A stretch of DNA of 64,000 bases from Azospirillum brasilense (GTDB taxonomy: Bacteria > Pseudomonadota > Alphaproteobacteria > Azospirillales > Azospirillaceae), in the NCBI RefSeq assembly GCF_007827795.1, contig NZ_VITI01000001.1, forward strand, positions 682,001 through 746,000, given 5' to 3'. The notes beneath the pieces were generated by a model. The model was not told the DNA's origin. It did no database searches and saw only the letters and a program-made list of their open reading frames with translations. Within the stretch, counting starts at the first letter, position 1; each line of letters begins with the position of its first letter. Positions 39,538 through 47,814 of the stretch are shown here, in pieces. Made by a program: the position numbers and the translations under genes.

Positions 39538-40380
39538 TCAACGCTGGCGTTGCGGACAATAGAAAGTCGAACGGCCCGCCTGGACGATCCGGCGGACGCC
39601 CCCCGTCTTCGCCACGTCGCAGCTGCAGCCCGGACAGGGCGCGCCCTCGCGGTCGTAGACCGAGAACTGGTGCTGGAAATAGCCGAGTTCCCCCGACGCC
39701 TGCCGGTAGTCGCGCAAGGACGATCCCCCCGCGGCGATGGCCCGCTCCAGCACCGCGCGGATCGCCGTGGCCAGCCGCTCCGCCTTGGCGCCGGTCACCG
39801 TGGCGGCGATGCGCGTGGGGCTGAGGCGGGCGAGGAACAGCGCCTCCGACACGTAGATGTTGCCGAGCCCGGCGACCACGCTCTGGTCCAGCAGGGCGGC
39901 CTTGACGCTGGTCATCCGCCCGGCCAGCCGCGCGGCCAGCACCGGTCCGGAGAAGGCGTTGCCCAAAGGCTCCGGCCCCAGCGCGCGCAGCAGCGGGTGC
40001 TCGGCGAGCGTCTCCGCCATGGCGAGGTCCATCAGGCCGAAGCGGCGGGCGTCGTTGAAGGTCACCACCGTCCCGGCGTCGGTCTCCAGCACGACATGGT
40101 CGTGGGCGCCCCAGGCGGCGGGCCGTTCCGGTGTGATGATCATGCGGCCCGACATGCCGAGATGGGCGATCAGCACCGTCCCGTCGTCCAGATGGACCAG
40201 GATGTATTTGGCGCGGCGGCGCACCGACTCGACCCGGCGCCCGGTCAGCCGCTCGCAGAAGCCGGCCGGAAAGGGAACGCGCAGGTTGGCGCGGCGCTGG
40301 AGCACCTGGACGAGGGTCCGCCCCTCCAGATGCGGGGCGAGGCCACGGCAGACGGTTTCGACTTCGGGAAGTTCGGGCAT
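39538..40380 (-). CDS. mutM: Formamidopyrimidine-DNA glycosylase with altered zinc finger
   Basis: A 280-aa DNA repair enzyme removing 8-oxoguanine. It has the catalytic N-terminus [13 protein letters not shown] (Pro2, Glu3) and the beta-hairpin Lys in [14 protein letters not shown]. The H2TH region is [15 protein letters not shown], and [11 protein letters not shown] and GGSSLRDY are conserved. The C-terminal zinc finger is unusual: Cys249, Cys252 and Cys275 are kept, but the fourth ligand position holds Arg278 (CPQRQR end). Six extra residues lie between the second and third cysteines, and an extra Cys254 is present. The ATG at 40380 gives the required N-terminal Pro; an upstream start at 40419 would not. 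Confidence 0.93.
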   Translation of the reverse strand: MPELPEVETVCRGLAPHLEGRTLVQVLQRRANLRVPFPAGFCERLTGRRVESVRRRAKYILVHLDDGTVLIAHLGMSGRMIITPERPAAWGAHDHVVLETDAGTVVTFNDARRFGLMDLAMAETLAEHPLLRALGPEPLGNAFSGPVLAARLAGRMTSVKAALLDQSVVAGLGNIYVSEALFLARLSPTRIAATVTGAKAERLATAIRAVLERAIAAGGSSLRDYRQASGELGYFQHQFSVYDREGAPCPGCSCDVAKTGGVRRIVQAGRSTFYCPQRQR

Positions 40381-40479
40381 GATGGCAAGGAGGATGGTGG
40401 GAAGCGCCGGTTGACGCAAGGGGCACCTGTTGACGCTCCTCAGGGAGCGGGCACCCGTGGCGGCGAATGGATGGCGCCC

Positions 40480-42501
40480 TCAGTCCTCCGAGCCGTCCAC
40501 CAGGGTCCGCAAGGCGCGCGCCACCGCCTCCGCCGGGCCGGACCAGTCGCCGCTCCGGGTCTGGCGGAACAGCCGGGCGGTGGGATACCAGGGGCTGTCG
40601 TCGCGCCCCATCAGCCAGCGCCAATCCGGTGAATGCGGAAGCACCACCCAGACCGGCACCCCCAGCGCCCCGGCCAGATGCGCCGGCCCGGTGCAGGAGG
40701 AGATCACGAGGTCGAGGTTGGCCATGATCGCCGCGGTGTCGGCGACATCGGCGATCTCCGGCCCGAGGTCGGTGAAGGACGCCGGCATGTCCACCCCCTC
40801 CAGATCCTCCCGCCCCGGCCCCTTCTGAAGCCCGAAGACGCGCACGCCCGGCACCTTCAGCACCGGCCGCAGCCCGGCCAGCCGGGGCGAGCGCTGCGCG
40901 TCGCCGTGAAAGGACGGGTTGCCCGCCCAGACCAGCCCGACCCGCAGCCCCGGCCCGGCCGCCAGCCGTTCGCTCCAGGCGGCGGCGCGCCGCGGATCGG
41001 GACGCAGATACGGCACGCGGGCGGGGATTGCCTCCAGGCTCGGGCAGAACAGGCCGGCGAGGCTCATCAGCGGAATCTGGACATCGGTGTCGGGCAAGCC
41101 GCTCACGCCCGGAAAGTCGGGAACCCGCGGGATCACCGTCACCCGCGCCGGATCGGTGTTGCGCTCCAGCAGCGGCAGGAGAGGGCCGTGCGCCTCCAGA
41201 TGGACGCGCGCCGGAGCGGCTTGCAGCACATGATCCAGGAAGCGGATGAACTGGATGGTGTCGCCCAGCCCTTGCTCCGCATGGACCAGGATGGTCCGCC
41301 CCGCCAAATCGGTGCCGTCCCAGAGCGGCTGGCGGAAGGGGCGGCGCTGCCCGGCCAGGGCCTCGCTCCGCCAGCGCCACTCGTACTCCGCCCAGCCGGC
41401 GGCGTAATCGCCCAACCGCAGCAGCAGATGGGCCAGATTCCAGTGGGCGACGGTCAGTTGCGGCGCCACCCGCAGGGCGCCGCGGAAGGCCTCCTCCGCG
41501 TCCCGCGGGCGGTCGAGATGCACCAGGGCGTCGCCGCGGACGACCTGGGCCTCGCCCAGATCCGGGGCCAGCCGCAACGCCCGGTCGGCCAGCCGCAGCG
41601 CCTGCGCGTCCTCCCCGATCTGGATGGTCAGCGCGCCGAGGTTGGACAGGGACGGCGCGTGCGCCGGATCGCAGGCCAGCGCCGCGCGGGCGGCGGTCAT
41701 CGCCGCCGCCCGCCGCCCCTGGGCGGCCAGCGCCAGCCCCAACTTGGCGTGGGCCTCCGCCTCCTGCGGGGCCAGGGCGCGCGCCCGGCGGGCCAGCCGC
41801 TCCGCCGCCGCCGCGTCGCGTCCGTCGAGCCGGCACAGCGACAGGTTCCACAGCGCCAGGGCCTCCGCCGGCCGGGCGGCCAGAAGCCCGCGGAACAGCC
41901 GGGCGGCCTCCTCCACCCGGCCATCGCGGTAAAGCGCGGCGGCGTGGGCGGAGAGGAGCGGCACGCCCACCGCCTCGGCCACCGGGCGGGTGAGCCGCGC
42001 CACCGCCCGGCCAACCTCCCCCCGCTCCAGAAACGCCCGCCCCTCCCGCTCCACCGCCCGGTCGGCGAGGTAGCGCGCCTCCAGGCTGTCGGGCTGGAGC
42101 GCCAGGAGCCGTTCCAGCGTCAGCAGCGACTCGTCGTGCCTCCCGACGCCGCGGCAGGCCAGGGCGAGTTGGAACAGCGCCGCCGCATGGTCGGGCTGGA
42201 GCGCCAGCGTCCGCCGCAGGGCGGCCACCGCCCCTTCGCCGTCCTCCAGGATCAGCCGGACGCGGGCGAGGTCGTAGCGCAGGCCCGGATTGTCGGGAAC
42301 CAGCCCGATCGCCCCCACGAACAGCGCCGCCGCCAGTTTCGGCCGGTCCGTCTGGCCGTAGAGCACGCCCAGCAGATGCAGCGCGGTCGCCTGATGGGGA
42401 TCGGCGTCGAGGATGCGGCCATAGAGGATCTCGGCCTCGGCCAGACGGCCGGACTCGTGATGGTCGAAGGCGATGGCCAGGGCTTCCGCGATTGTCGCCA
42501 T
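40480..42501 (-). CDS. TPR protein with GT9/GT41-like glycosyltransferase domain (copy 1)
   Basis: A 673-aa protein. Residues 1 to about 370 are tandem tetratricopeptide repeats (ALAIAFDHHESGRLAEAEILYGRILDADP, then about ten more). The C-terminal half is a glycosyltransferase-like domain: LVHAEQGLGDTIQFIRFL, a LVWAGNPSFHGDAQRSPRL phosphate-binding-type strand, LVISSCTGPAHLAGALGVPVWVVL and DWRWLMGRDDSPWYPTARLFRQ. Such proteins may glycosylate surface or flagellar components. There is no signal peptide. The next gene upstream, starting 60 bases before, is a close paralogue. Confidence 0.8.
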   Translation of the reverse strand: MATIAEALAIAFDHHESGRLAEAEILYGRILDADPHQATALHLLGVLYGQTDRPKLAAALFVGAIGLVPDNPGLRYDLARVRLILEDGEGAVAALRRTLALQPDHAAALFQLALACRGVGRHDESLLTLERLLALQPDSLEARYLADRAVEREGRAFLERGEVGRAVARLTRPVAEAVGVPLLSAHAAALYRDGRVEEAARLFRGLLAARPAEALALWNLSLCRLDGRDAAAAERLARRARALAPQEAEAHAKLGLALAAQGRRAAAMTAARAALACDPAHAPSLSNLGALTIQIGEDAQALRLADRALRLAPDLGEAQVVRGDALVHLDRPRDAEEAFRGALRVAPQLTVAHWNLAHLLLRLGDYAAGWAEYEWRWRSEALAGQRRPFRQPLWDGTDLAGRTILVHAEQGLGDTIQFIRFLDHVLQAAPARVHLEAHGPLLPLLERNTDPARVTVIPRVPDFPGVSGLPDTDVQIPLMSLAGLFCPSLEAIPARVPYLRPDPRRAAAWSERLAAGPGLRVGLVWAGNPSFHGDAQRSPRLAGLRPVLKVPGVRVFGLQKGPGREDLEGVDMPASFTDLGPEIADVADTAAIMANLDLVISSCTGPAHLAGALGVPVWVVLPHSPDWRWLMGRDDSPWYPTARLFRQTRSGDWSGPAEAVARALRTLVDGSED

Positions 42502-42561
42502 GTTTCCGTGCCGGGCCGTAGGAGGGAGTGAAGGGGCGGGAGGACGCGAAGGGTAGCAGAG

Positions 42562-44454
42562 CTATGGGAAAAGCGCGCGCAGCCGGTCGGCCACCGCGTC
42601 CAGCGGCGTCCGCCAATCCCCCGCCGCCGGCTGACGGAACAGGCGGGCCGAGGGGTACCAGGGCGAGTCGTCCCGGCCGATCAGCCAGCGCCAGTCCGGG
42701 GCGTGGGACAGCAGCAGCCAGACCGGATGGCCCAGCGCGCCGGCCAGATGGGCGGTGGCGTTGTCGATGGTCACGACGAGGTCGGTGGCGGCGATCTGCG
42801 CGGCCAGCCCGTCCAGATCGTCCTTGCGGTCCAGCCCGGGCGGCAGCGCGATTGCGACGCCCTCCGCCACCAGCGCGGCGACCTCCCCCGCGCAGTCTCC
42901 GTATTGCAGGACGACCATGTCGACGCCCGCAGCATGCAGCGTGCGCGCCAGATCGGCCAGCGGCACGTTGCGCAGGCGCCCCCATTTCGGGTTGGTGGTG
43001 TGCCAGGCAATGCCGACCAGGGGACGCCGGCCCGTCCGCCGAACCGCCGGCATCCGCGCCGGGTCGGCGGCCAGGATGGCGCGGAGCCGGCGGAAATCCT
43101 CCTCGCCGCGCAGCAGAAGGCGCGGCAGGCTGCCGGACGGGATCTGCGCGGCGATGTCCGGGCCCGACAGGCGCGGGTCCGGCAGCGGGCCGCGCGGCAC
43201 AACCTCCACCCCCGGCAGGGAGCGGGCGAACAGCGGCGCCAGCCGGGCGTCGCATTCCAGAAGGCAGCCCGCCAAGGCCTTCGTTGATGATTGCGTCTTA
43301 TCTGTTGACGATTGCGTCAACAACGGGAACAGCGTGGCGAACATCACTTCGTCGCCGACCCCCTGCTCCCCCCAGACGAGCAGCCGCCCGCCGCCCAGCG
43401 GCTGCCCGCTCCACAACGGCTGCGGGAAGCGCCCGACGGTGCGGCACCAGGGTTCGGCGGACCAGCGGTCTTCCCAGGCGTCCCAGCCCTCCGCGAAGCG
43501 CCCGAGCGCCAGCAGCGCCGCGGCCCGCGCCAGCCGCGCGTCGGCCAGGGCGGGATCGCGGGCGAGCGCCGCCTCCGCCTCGGCCAGCGCCGCCGCCGGA
43601 TCGCCGCAGAGCATATGGGCGTCGGAAAGGTTGTTGCGGATGGCCGCCGAGTCCGGCCGGAGCGCCGCCGCCCGCCGCAGGGCCTCCCGCGCGCCGCCCG
43701 GATCGCCCTGTCCCTTCAGAACGTTGGCCCGGTTGTTCCACAGCGCGGCGTCGGCGGGGTCCAGCGCCAGCCCGCGCTCGTAGGCATGGCGGGCGGCGGG
43801 CAGCGCGCCGCGGTCCTTCCGCCACGCGCCCAGCCGGTTCCACAGCGCCGCCCGTTCCGGGTCGAGCCGCAGGGCGCGGCGCAGGTCGGCCTCCGTGGCG
43901 TCGGGCCGCAGGGCCAGCGCCCCCAGCAGGGCGGCGTCGTCCGGCGCCAGAAGCGCGGCGATCCGCCGCTGCGCCAGCGCCTCGCCCGTCCGGCCCAGCG
44001 CGTCCAGCGCCTGGGCGCGGTTGATGCGCGGATCGGCCAGCCCCGGCCGAAGGTCCACAGCGGCGCGCAGGGCCTGCTCCGCCGGGGCCGGATCGTCGGC
44101 GGCCAGCCGCCGCACCGCGAAATTGTTGAGAAGCGCCACGCGCTCCGGATCGAGGGCGGCGGCGCGGGCCAGCGCCTCCGCCGCCGCGCCGAAGCGGCCC
44201 AGCGCCTCCAGCAGGCTGGCGTGGTTGGCATGCAGGTCGGGCTGGCTTCCATCCTCGGCGATGGCCTGTTCGACCAGCGCGCAGCCCTCCTCCAGCCGCC
44301 CGCATTGGGCGAGGAGAAGGCCGCGCAGATGCAGGGCCGGCGGGTGGCCGGGAACGGCGTCGAGGATCTGCCCGTAGACCGAGTCGGCCTCGGCGAAGCG
44401 TCCCTCCCGCTGGAGGTCGAAGGCGATCAGCAGGGCTTCCTGCAGCGTGGCCAT
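42562..44454 (-). CDS. TPR protein with GT9/GT41-like glycosyltransferase domain (copy 2)
   Basis: A 630-aa paralogue of the gene downstream, with the same opening (MATLQEALLIAFDLQREGRF) and closing (RWLIGRDDSPWYPSARLFRQ) segments. The TPR array spans about residues 1-340. The glycosyltransferase part has LVWGEQGVGDEVMFATLF, VGIAWHTTNPKWG and VVTIDNATAHLAGALGHPVWLLL. Around residue 380 there is an odd insert, TQSSTDKTQSSTKA, encoded by an AT-rich direct repeat. No signal peptide. A surface glycosylation role is inferred from the family only. Confidence 0.8.
   Translation of the reverse strand: MATLQEALLIAFDLQREGRFAEADSVYGQILDAVPGHPPALHLRGLLLAQCGRLEEGCALVEQAIAEDGSQPDLHANHASLLEALGRFGAAAEALARAAALDPERVALLNNFAVRRLAADDPAPAEQALRAAVDLRPGLADPRINRAQALDALGRTGEALAQRRIAALLAPDDAALLGALALRPDATEADLRRALRLDPERAALWNRLGAWRKDRGALPAARHAYERGLALDPADAALWNNRANVLKGQGDPGGAREALRRAAALRPDSAAIRNNLSDAHMLCGDPAAALAEAEAALARDPALADARLARAAALLALGRFAEGWDAWEDRWSAEPWCRTVGRFPQPLWSGQPLGGGRLLVWGEQGVGDEVMFATLFPLLTQSSTDKTQSSTKALAGCLLECDARLAPLFARSLPGVEVVPRGPLPDPRLSGPDIAAQIPSGSLPRLLLRGEEDFRRLRAILAADPARMPAVRRTGRRPLVGIAWHTTNPKWGRLRNVPLADLARTLHAAGVDMVVLQYGDCAGEVAALVAEGVAIALPPGLDRKDDLDGLAAQIAATDLVVTIDNATAHLAGALGHPVWLLLSHAPDWRWLIGRDDSPWYPSARLFRQPAAGDWRTPLDAVADRLRALFP
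43283..43318. repeat. AT-rich in-frame direct repeat inside TPR-GT copy 2
   Basis: GTTGATGATTGCGTC (43283-43297) and GTTGACGATTGCGTC (43304-43318) differ by one base and repeat with a 21-base period. They encode the duplicated TQSST heptads in the 630-aa protein. The base composition is far below that of the surrounding gene. Confidence 0.7.
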
Positions 44455-44592
44455 GGTCCCCCCTGTTCCGCCCGGGGGGCACGGTGGCGAAGGCGGGGCG
44501 CGGGGTCAAGCCCGCAAAAACCGCGCGCCGGGGGTGCGTCACGGCAACGCCCCGGCTGGCGCAAGCCCAGGTCGCGCGCTATGTTGCGCGCC

Positions 44593-45402
44593 ATGACCGA
44601 TCCGCGCACCCCCTCCGCCCCGTCCCAGCCCGCAGCTCCGGCCCCGGCCACCGGCGTGTCCGCCGGGGCCGAAGGGAACTGGTTCGGCTACCGCCCCGTC
44701 GACCCCGACGCCAAATCCGGGCTCGTCCGCGCCGTCTTCGACAGCGTGGCCGGTCGCTACGACCTGATGAACGACCTGATGTCGGGCGGCATCCACCGGC
44801 TGTGGAAGGACACGCTGATGGAGATGGTGGCGCCCAAGGCCGACATGACGCTGCTCGACGTGGCGGGCGGCACCGGCGACATCGCCTTCCGCTTCCTGGA
44901 ACGCGGCGGCGGGCGGGCGGTGGTCTGCGACATCACCGAGTCGATGGTCCGCGTCGGGCGCGACCGTTCCTACGACCGCAACCTGCTGACCGGCGTGAAC
45001 TGGACGGTCGGCGACGCGGAGAAGCTGCCCATCGCCTCCCGTTCGGTGGACGCCTATACCATTGCGTTCGGCCTTCGCAACGTCACGCGCATCGACGACG
45101 CGCTTTCCGAGGCGCGCCGCGTGTTGAAGCCCGGCGGAAAGTTCTTCTGCCTGGAGTTCAGCCACGTGGTCCTTCCGGTCCTGCGCGAGATCTACGACGT
45201 CTATTCCTTCCAGGTCCTGCCGCGGCTCGGCCGCATGGTGGCCGGGGACGAGGACAGCTACCGCTATCTGGCGGAGAGCATCCGCCGCTTCCCCGAGCAG
45301 CAGGCCATGGTCAAGCGCATCGAGGCCGCGGGATTCGGCGCGGTGCGCGTGCGCAACCTGACGGGCGGCATCGCCGCCATCCATTCCGGCTGGCGGATCT
45401 GA
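44593..45402 (+). CDS. ubiE: Ubiquinone/menaquinone C-methyltransferase UbiE
   Basis: A 269-aa SAM methyltransferase acting on the quinone ring in ubiquinone synthesis. It has RAVFDSVAGRYDLMNDLMSGGIHRLWKD, motif I LLDVAGGTGDIAFR, and TIAFGLRNVTRIDDALSEARRVLKPGG, all UbiE-specific. The C-terminal NLTGGIAAIHSGWR is also diagnostic. An ATG at 44581 in frame would add four residues. The start of ubiB is four bases after the stop, so the two are coupled. Confidence 0.96.
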   Translation: MTDPRTPSAPSQPAAPAPATGVSAGAEGNWFGYRPVDPDAKSGLVRAVFDSVAGRYDLMNDLMSGGIHRLWKDTLMEMVAPKADMTLLDVAGGTGDIAFRFLERGGGRAVVCDITESMVRVGRDRSYDRNLLTGVNWTVGDAEKLPIASRSVDAYTIAFGLRNVTRIDDALSEARRVLKPGGKFFCLEFSHVVLPVLREIYDVYSFQVLPRLGRMVAGDEDSYRYLAESIRRFPEQQAMVKRIEAAGFGAVRVRNLTGGIAAIHSGWRI

Positions 45403-45406
45403 CCGG

Positions 45407-46948
45407 ATGCTGTTCCGGACCGCCCGAAACATCGGCCGCCTCTTCGTGATCGGCCGCACGCTGGCGCGCTACAACGCGCTGCCGGAAACGCTGCCGCAGA
45501 CCGCCCCCGGCTTCGCGCTGTTCTGGCGCTGGGTCGGCAACGCGAAGGAGCCCGGCCGCGTCGGTCAGCGGCTGGCCCGCGCACTGGCCGATCTGGGGCC
45601 GACCTACATCAAGCTGGGGCAGCTGCTCTCCACCCGCTCCGACCTCGTCGGCGAGCGGATGGCGCTGGATCTGGCCGAGCTTCAGGACAAGCTGCCGCCC
45701 TTCCCCGGCGCCCAGGCCCGCGCCATCGTCGAGGAGGAGCTGGGCGCCCCCATCGGGACGCTGTTCCGCAGCTTCGACGAGGTGCCGGTCGCCGCCGCCT
45801 CCATCGCGCAGGTGCATTTCGCCGTCACCGCCGAGGGGCGGGAGGTCGCGGTGAAGGTGCTGCGGCCGGGCATCGAGAACGCCTTCGAGCGGGACATCGA
45901 CCTGTTCTATTGGCTGGCCGAGCTGGCCGTCGTGGTCATGCCCAAGCTGAAGCGGCTGCGCCCGCGCGAGGTGGTGGACACCTTCGCCCGCACCTCCCGC
46001 CTGGAGATGGAGCTGCGGATGGAAGCCGCGGCGGCGTCGGAGCTGGGCGACAATTTCAAGGACGACCCCACCTTCAACGTGCCGGCCATCGACTGGGACC
46101 GCACGGCGCGCCGCGTCCTGACGCTGGAGCGCATCCGCGGCTTCAAGGTGGACGAGTCGGAAAGGCTCGACGCCGCCGGCTTCGACCGCGACGAGATCCT
46201 GGCGAAGGCGTCGGCCAGCTTCTTCAACCAAGTGTTCCGCGACGGCTTCTTCCACGCCGACCTGCATCCCGGCAACCTGTTCGTCACCCATGACGGCAAC
46301 ATCACCGCCGTCGATTTCGGCATCATGGGCCGGCTGGACCGGGCGACGCGGACCTACCTCGCCGACATGCTGATCGGCTTCCTGACCGGCGACTACCGCC
46401 GCGTCGCGGTGGTGCATTTCGAGGCGGGCTACGTCCCCCGCCACCAGTCGATCGAGGTCTTCACCCAGGCCTGCCGCGCCATCGGCGAGCCGTTGCAGAA
46501 CAAGCCGCTGAGCGAGATCTCCGTCGGCCGGCTGCTCGCCCAGCTCTTCGCGGTGACCGAGCAGTTCGAGATGGAAACCCAGCCGCAGCTCCTCCTGCTC
46601 CAGAAGAGCATGCTGACGGCGGAGGGGGTGGGCCGCTTCCTGAACCCCGACATCAACATGTGGGAGCTGGCGCGCCCGCTGATCGAGGACTGGATGCGCG
46701 AGAATCGCGGGCCGGAGGCCCAGATCCTCGACGATCTAGAGGCCGTGGTGTCGACGGTGCGCCGCCTGCCCCGGCTGGTGAACCAGGCCGAACGCGCCGC
46801 CGCCGAGCTGGCCGACGGTGGCCTGCGCCTGCATCCCCATTCGATCAAGCACATGCTCGACCGCTGGGTGGAGCGCCGGATCAGCGAGCGCATCGCGCTG
46901 TGGATCATCGTCGTCCTGCTGACGGTGATCGCGGTGAAGGTGCTGTAA
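45407..46948 (+). CDS. ubiB: Ubiquinone biosynthesis protein UbiB (ABC1/ADCK family)
   Basis: A 513-aa atypical kinase-like protein needed for ubiquinone assembly at the membrane. The KxGQ motif is TYIKLGQLLSTRSDLVG (about residues 65-81) and the Ala-rich loop is VPVAAASIAQVHFA. The ATP-binding and metal region is FFHADLHPGNLFVTHDGNITAVDFGIMGRL. One or two C-terminal hydrophobic helices (WIIVVLLTVIAVKVL) end the protein. It is co-transcribed with ubiE. Confidence 0.95.
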   Translation: MLFRTARNIGRLFVIGRTLARYNALPETLPQTAPGFALFWRWVGNAKEPGRVGQRLARALADLGPTYIKLGQLLSTRSDLVGERMALDLAELQDKLPPFPGAQARAIVEEELGAPIGTLFRSFDEVPVAAASIAQVHFAVTAEGREVAVKVLRPGIENAFERDIDLFYWLAELAVVVMPKLKRLRPREVVDTFARTSRLEMELRMEAAAASELGDNFKDDPTFNVPAIDWDRTARRVLTLERIRGFKVDESERLDAAGFDRDEILAKASASFFNQVFRDGFFHADLHPGNLFVTHDGNITAVDFGIMGRLDRATRTYLADMLIGFLTGDYRRVAVVHFEAGYVPRHQSIEVFTQACRAIGEPLQNKPLSEISVGRLLAQLFAVTEQFEMETQPQLLLLQKSMLTAEGVGRFLNPDINMWELARPLIEDWMRENRGPEAQILDDLEAVVSTVRRLPRLVNQAERAAAELADGGLRLHPHSIKHMLDRWVERRISERIALWIIVVLLTVIAVKVL

Positions 46949-47067
46949 ATCCATTTTGACTGAGCGCGGAAGGGGTGCGGCGGCGTGCCCCTCCTCCTTG
47001 GGCGTTGTTGACCCCGCCGGTGCCCGGCGGGACACTGGTATCGTCGCAACCGCCTGCGGAGGAAGCC

Positions 47068-47814
47068 ATGGCCCGCGACGAATTCCAGGCGCTTCTGACC
47101 TACATCCGAACCGACCAGCTTCAACCGCACCGGCCCCGCTCCGGTCCGTTGGAGTCCCCGCCGCCCGTCGTCACCATCGCCCGCGAGCACGGCACCGGCG
47201 GCGAGGCGATCGCGGCGAAGCTCGCCGAGTCGCTGGGGGTGCCCTGCTTCGACAAGGAAATCCTCGACGCCGTGGTGGCCACGGCCACCTCCGACCCGAC
47301 GCTGATGCGCCAGCTCGACGAGAAGCTGCCGGGGCGGGCGGGGATGTTCCTCTACGCCAGCCTGATGGGGCTGCACGACCCGCTGACCGAGTACCAGCGG
47401 CTGCTGACCCGCGTGGTCAACGGCATCGCCTTCCGCGGCGGGGTGATCGTCGGGCGCGGGGCGCATCTGCTGCTGCGCGGGGCACCGCGCTTCCGCGTCC
47501 GCGTCGTCGGCTCGGACGCGGTCTGCGCCGCGCGGCTGGCCGGCGGCGATCCCGCCAAGGTCGCCGACGCGCTGCACGAGGTGCAGCGGGTCAACGCCGC
47601 CCGCGCCAAGTATTTCAAGGAGTTCTTCAAGGTCTCCAACAGCGATCCGCTGCAGTACGACCTGATCGTCAACACCGACCGCTTCACCGATCTGGACGCC
47701 GTGGTCGCGGTGATCCTGCATGCCTACCGGGTCCATGACGGCCAGATCCATGATGGGCACGCGGAGACTCAGCCGCCGTCCCCGATCCACCAGGACTCGA
47801 CCAGCGGGCCGTAG
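47068..47814 (+). CDS. Cytidylate kinase-like family protein
   Basis: A 248-aa P-loop protein. After about 34 N-terminal residues comes VVTIAREHGTGGEAIAAKLAESLGVPCFDKEIL, which has the form of the cytidylate kinase-like family: a modified P-loop (REHGTGG). RGAHLLLRGAPRFRVRVVGS and FFKVSNSDPLQYDLIVNTDRF follow. The true substrate of this family is not established to my knowledge. The ATG at 47068 has GGAGGAAGCC upstream. Its last 46 bases overlap the convergent binding-protein gene. Confidence 0.78.
   Translation: MARDEFQALLTYIRTDQLQPHRPRSGPLESPPPVVTIAREHGTGGEAIAAKLAESLGVPCFDKEILDAVVATATSDPTLMRQLDEKLPGRAGMFLYASLMGLHDPLTEYQRLLTRVVNGIAFRGGVIVGRGAHLLLRGAPRFRVRVVGSDAVCAARLAGGDPAKVADALHEVQRVNAARAKYFKEFFKVSNSDPLQYDLIVNTDRFTDLDAVVAVILHAYRVHDGQIHDGHAETQPPSPIHQDSTSGP

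Noticed and set aside
39062..43255. A 1397-codon open frame on the minus strand
   Set aside because: Only its last 154 codons (39062-39523) look like a protein. The rest runs in the wrong frame through mutM and both TPR-glycosyltransferases and has the Arg/Gly/Pro/Ala bias of shadow frames in GC-rich DNA.
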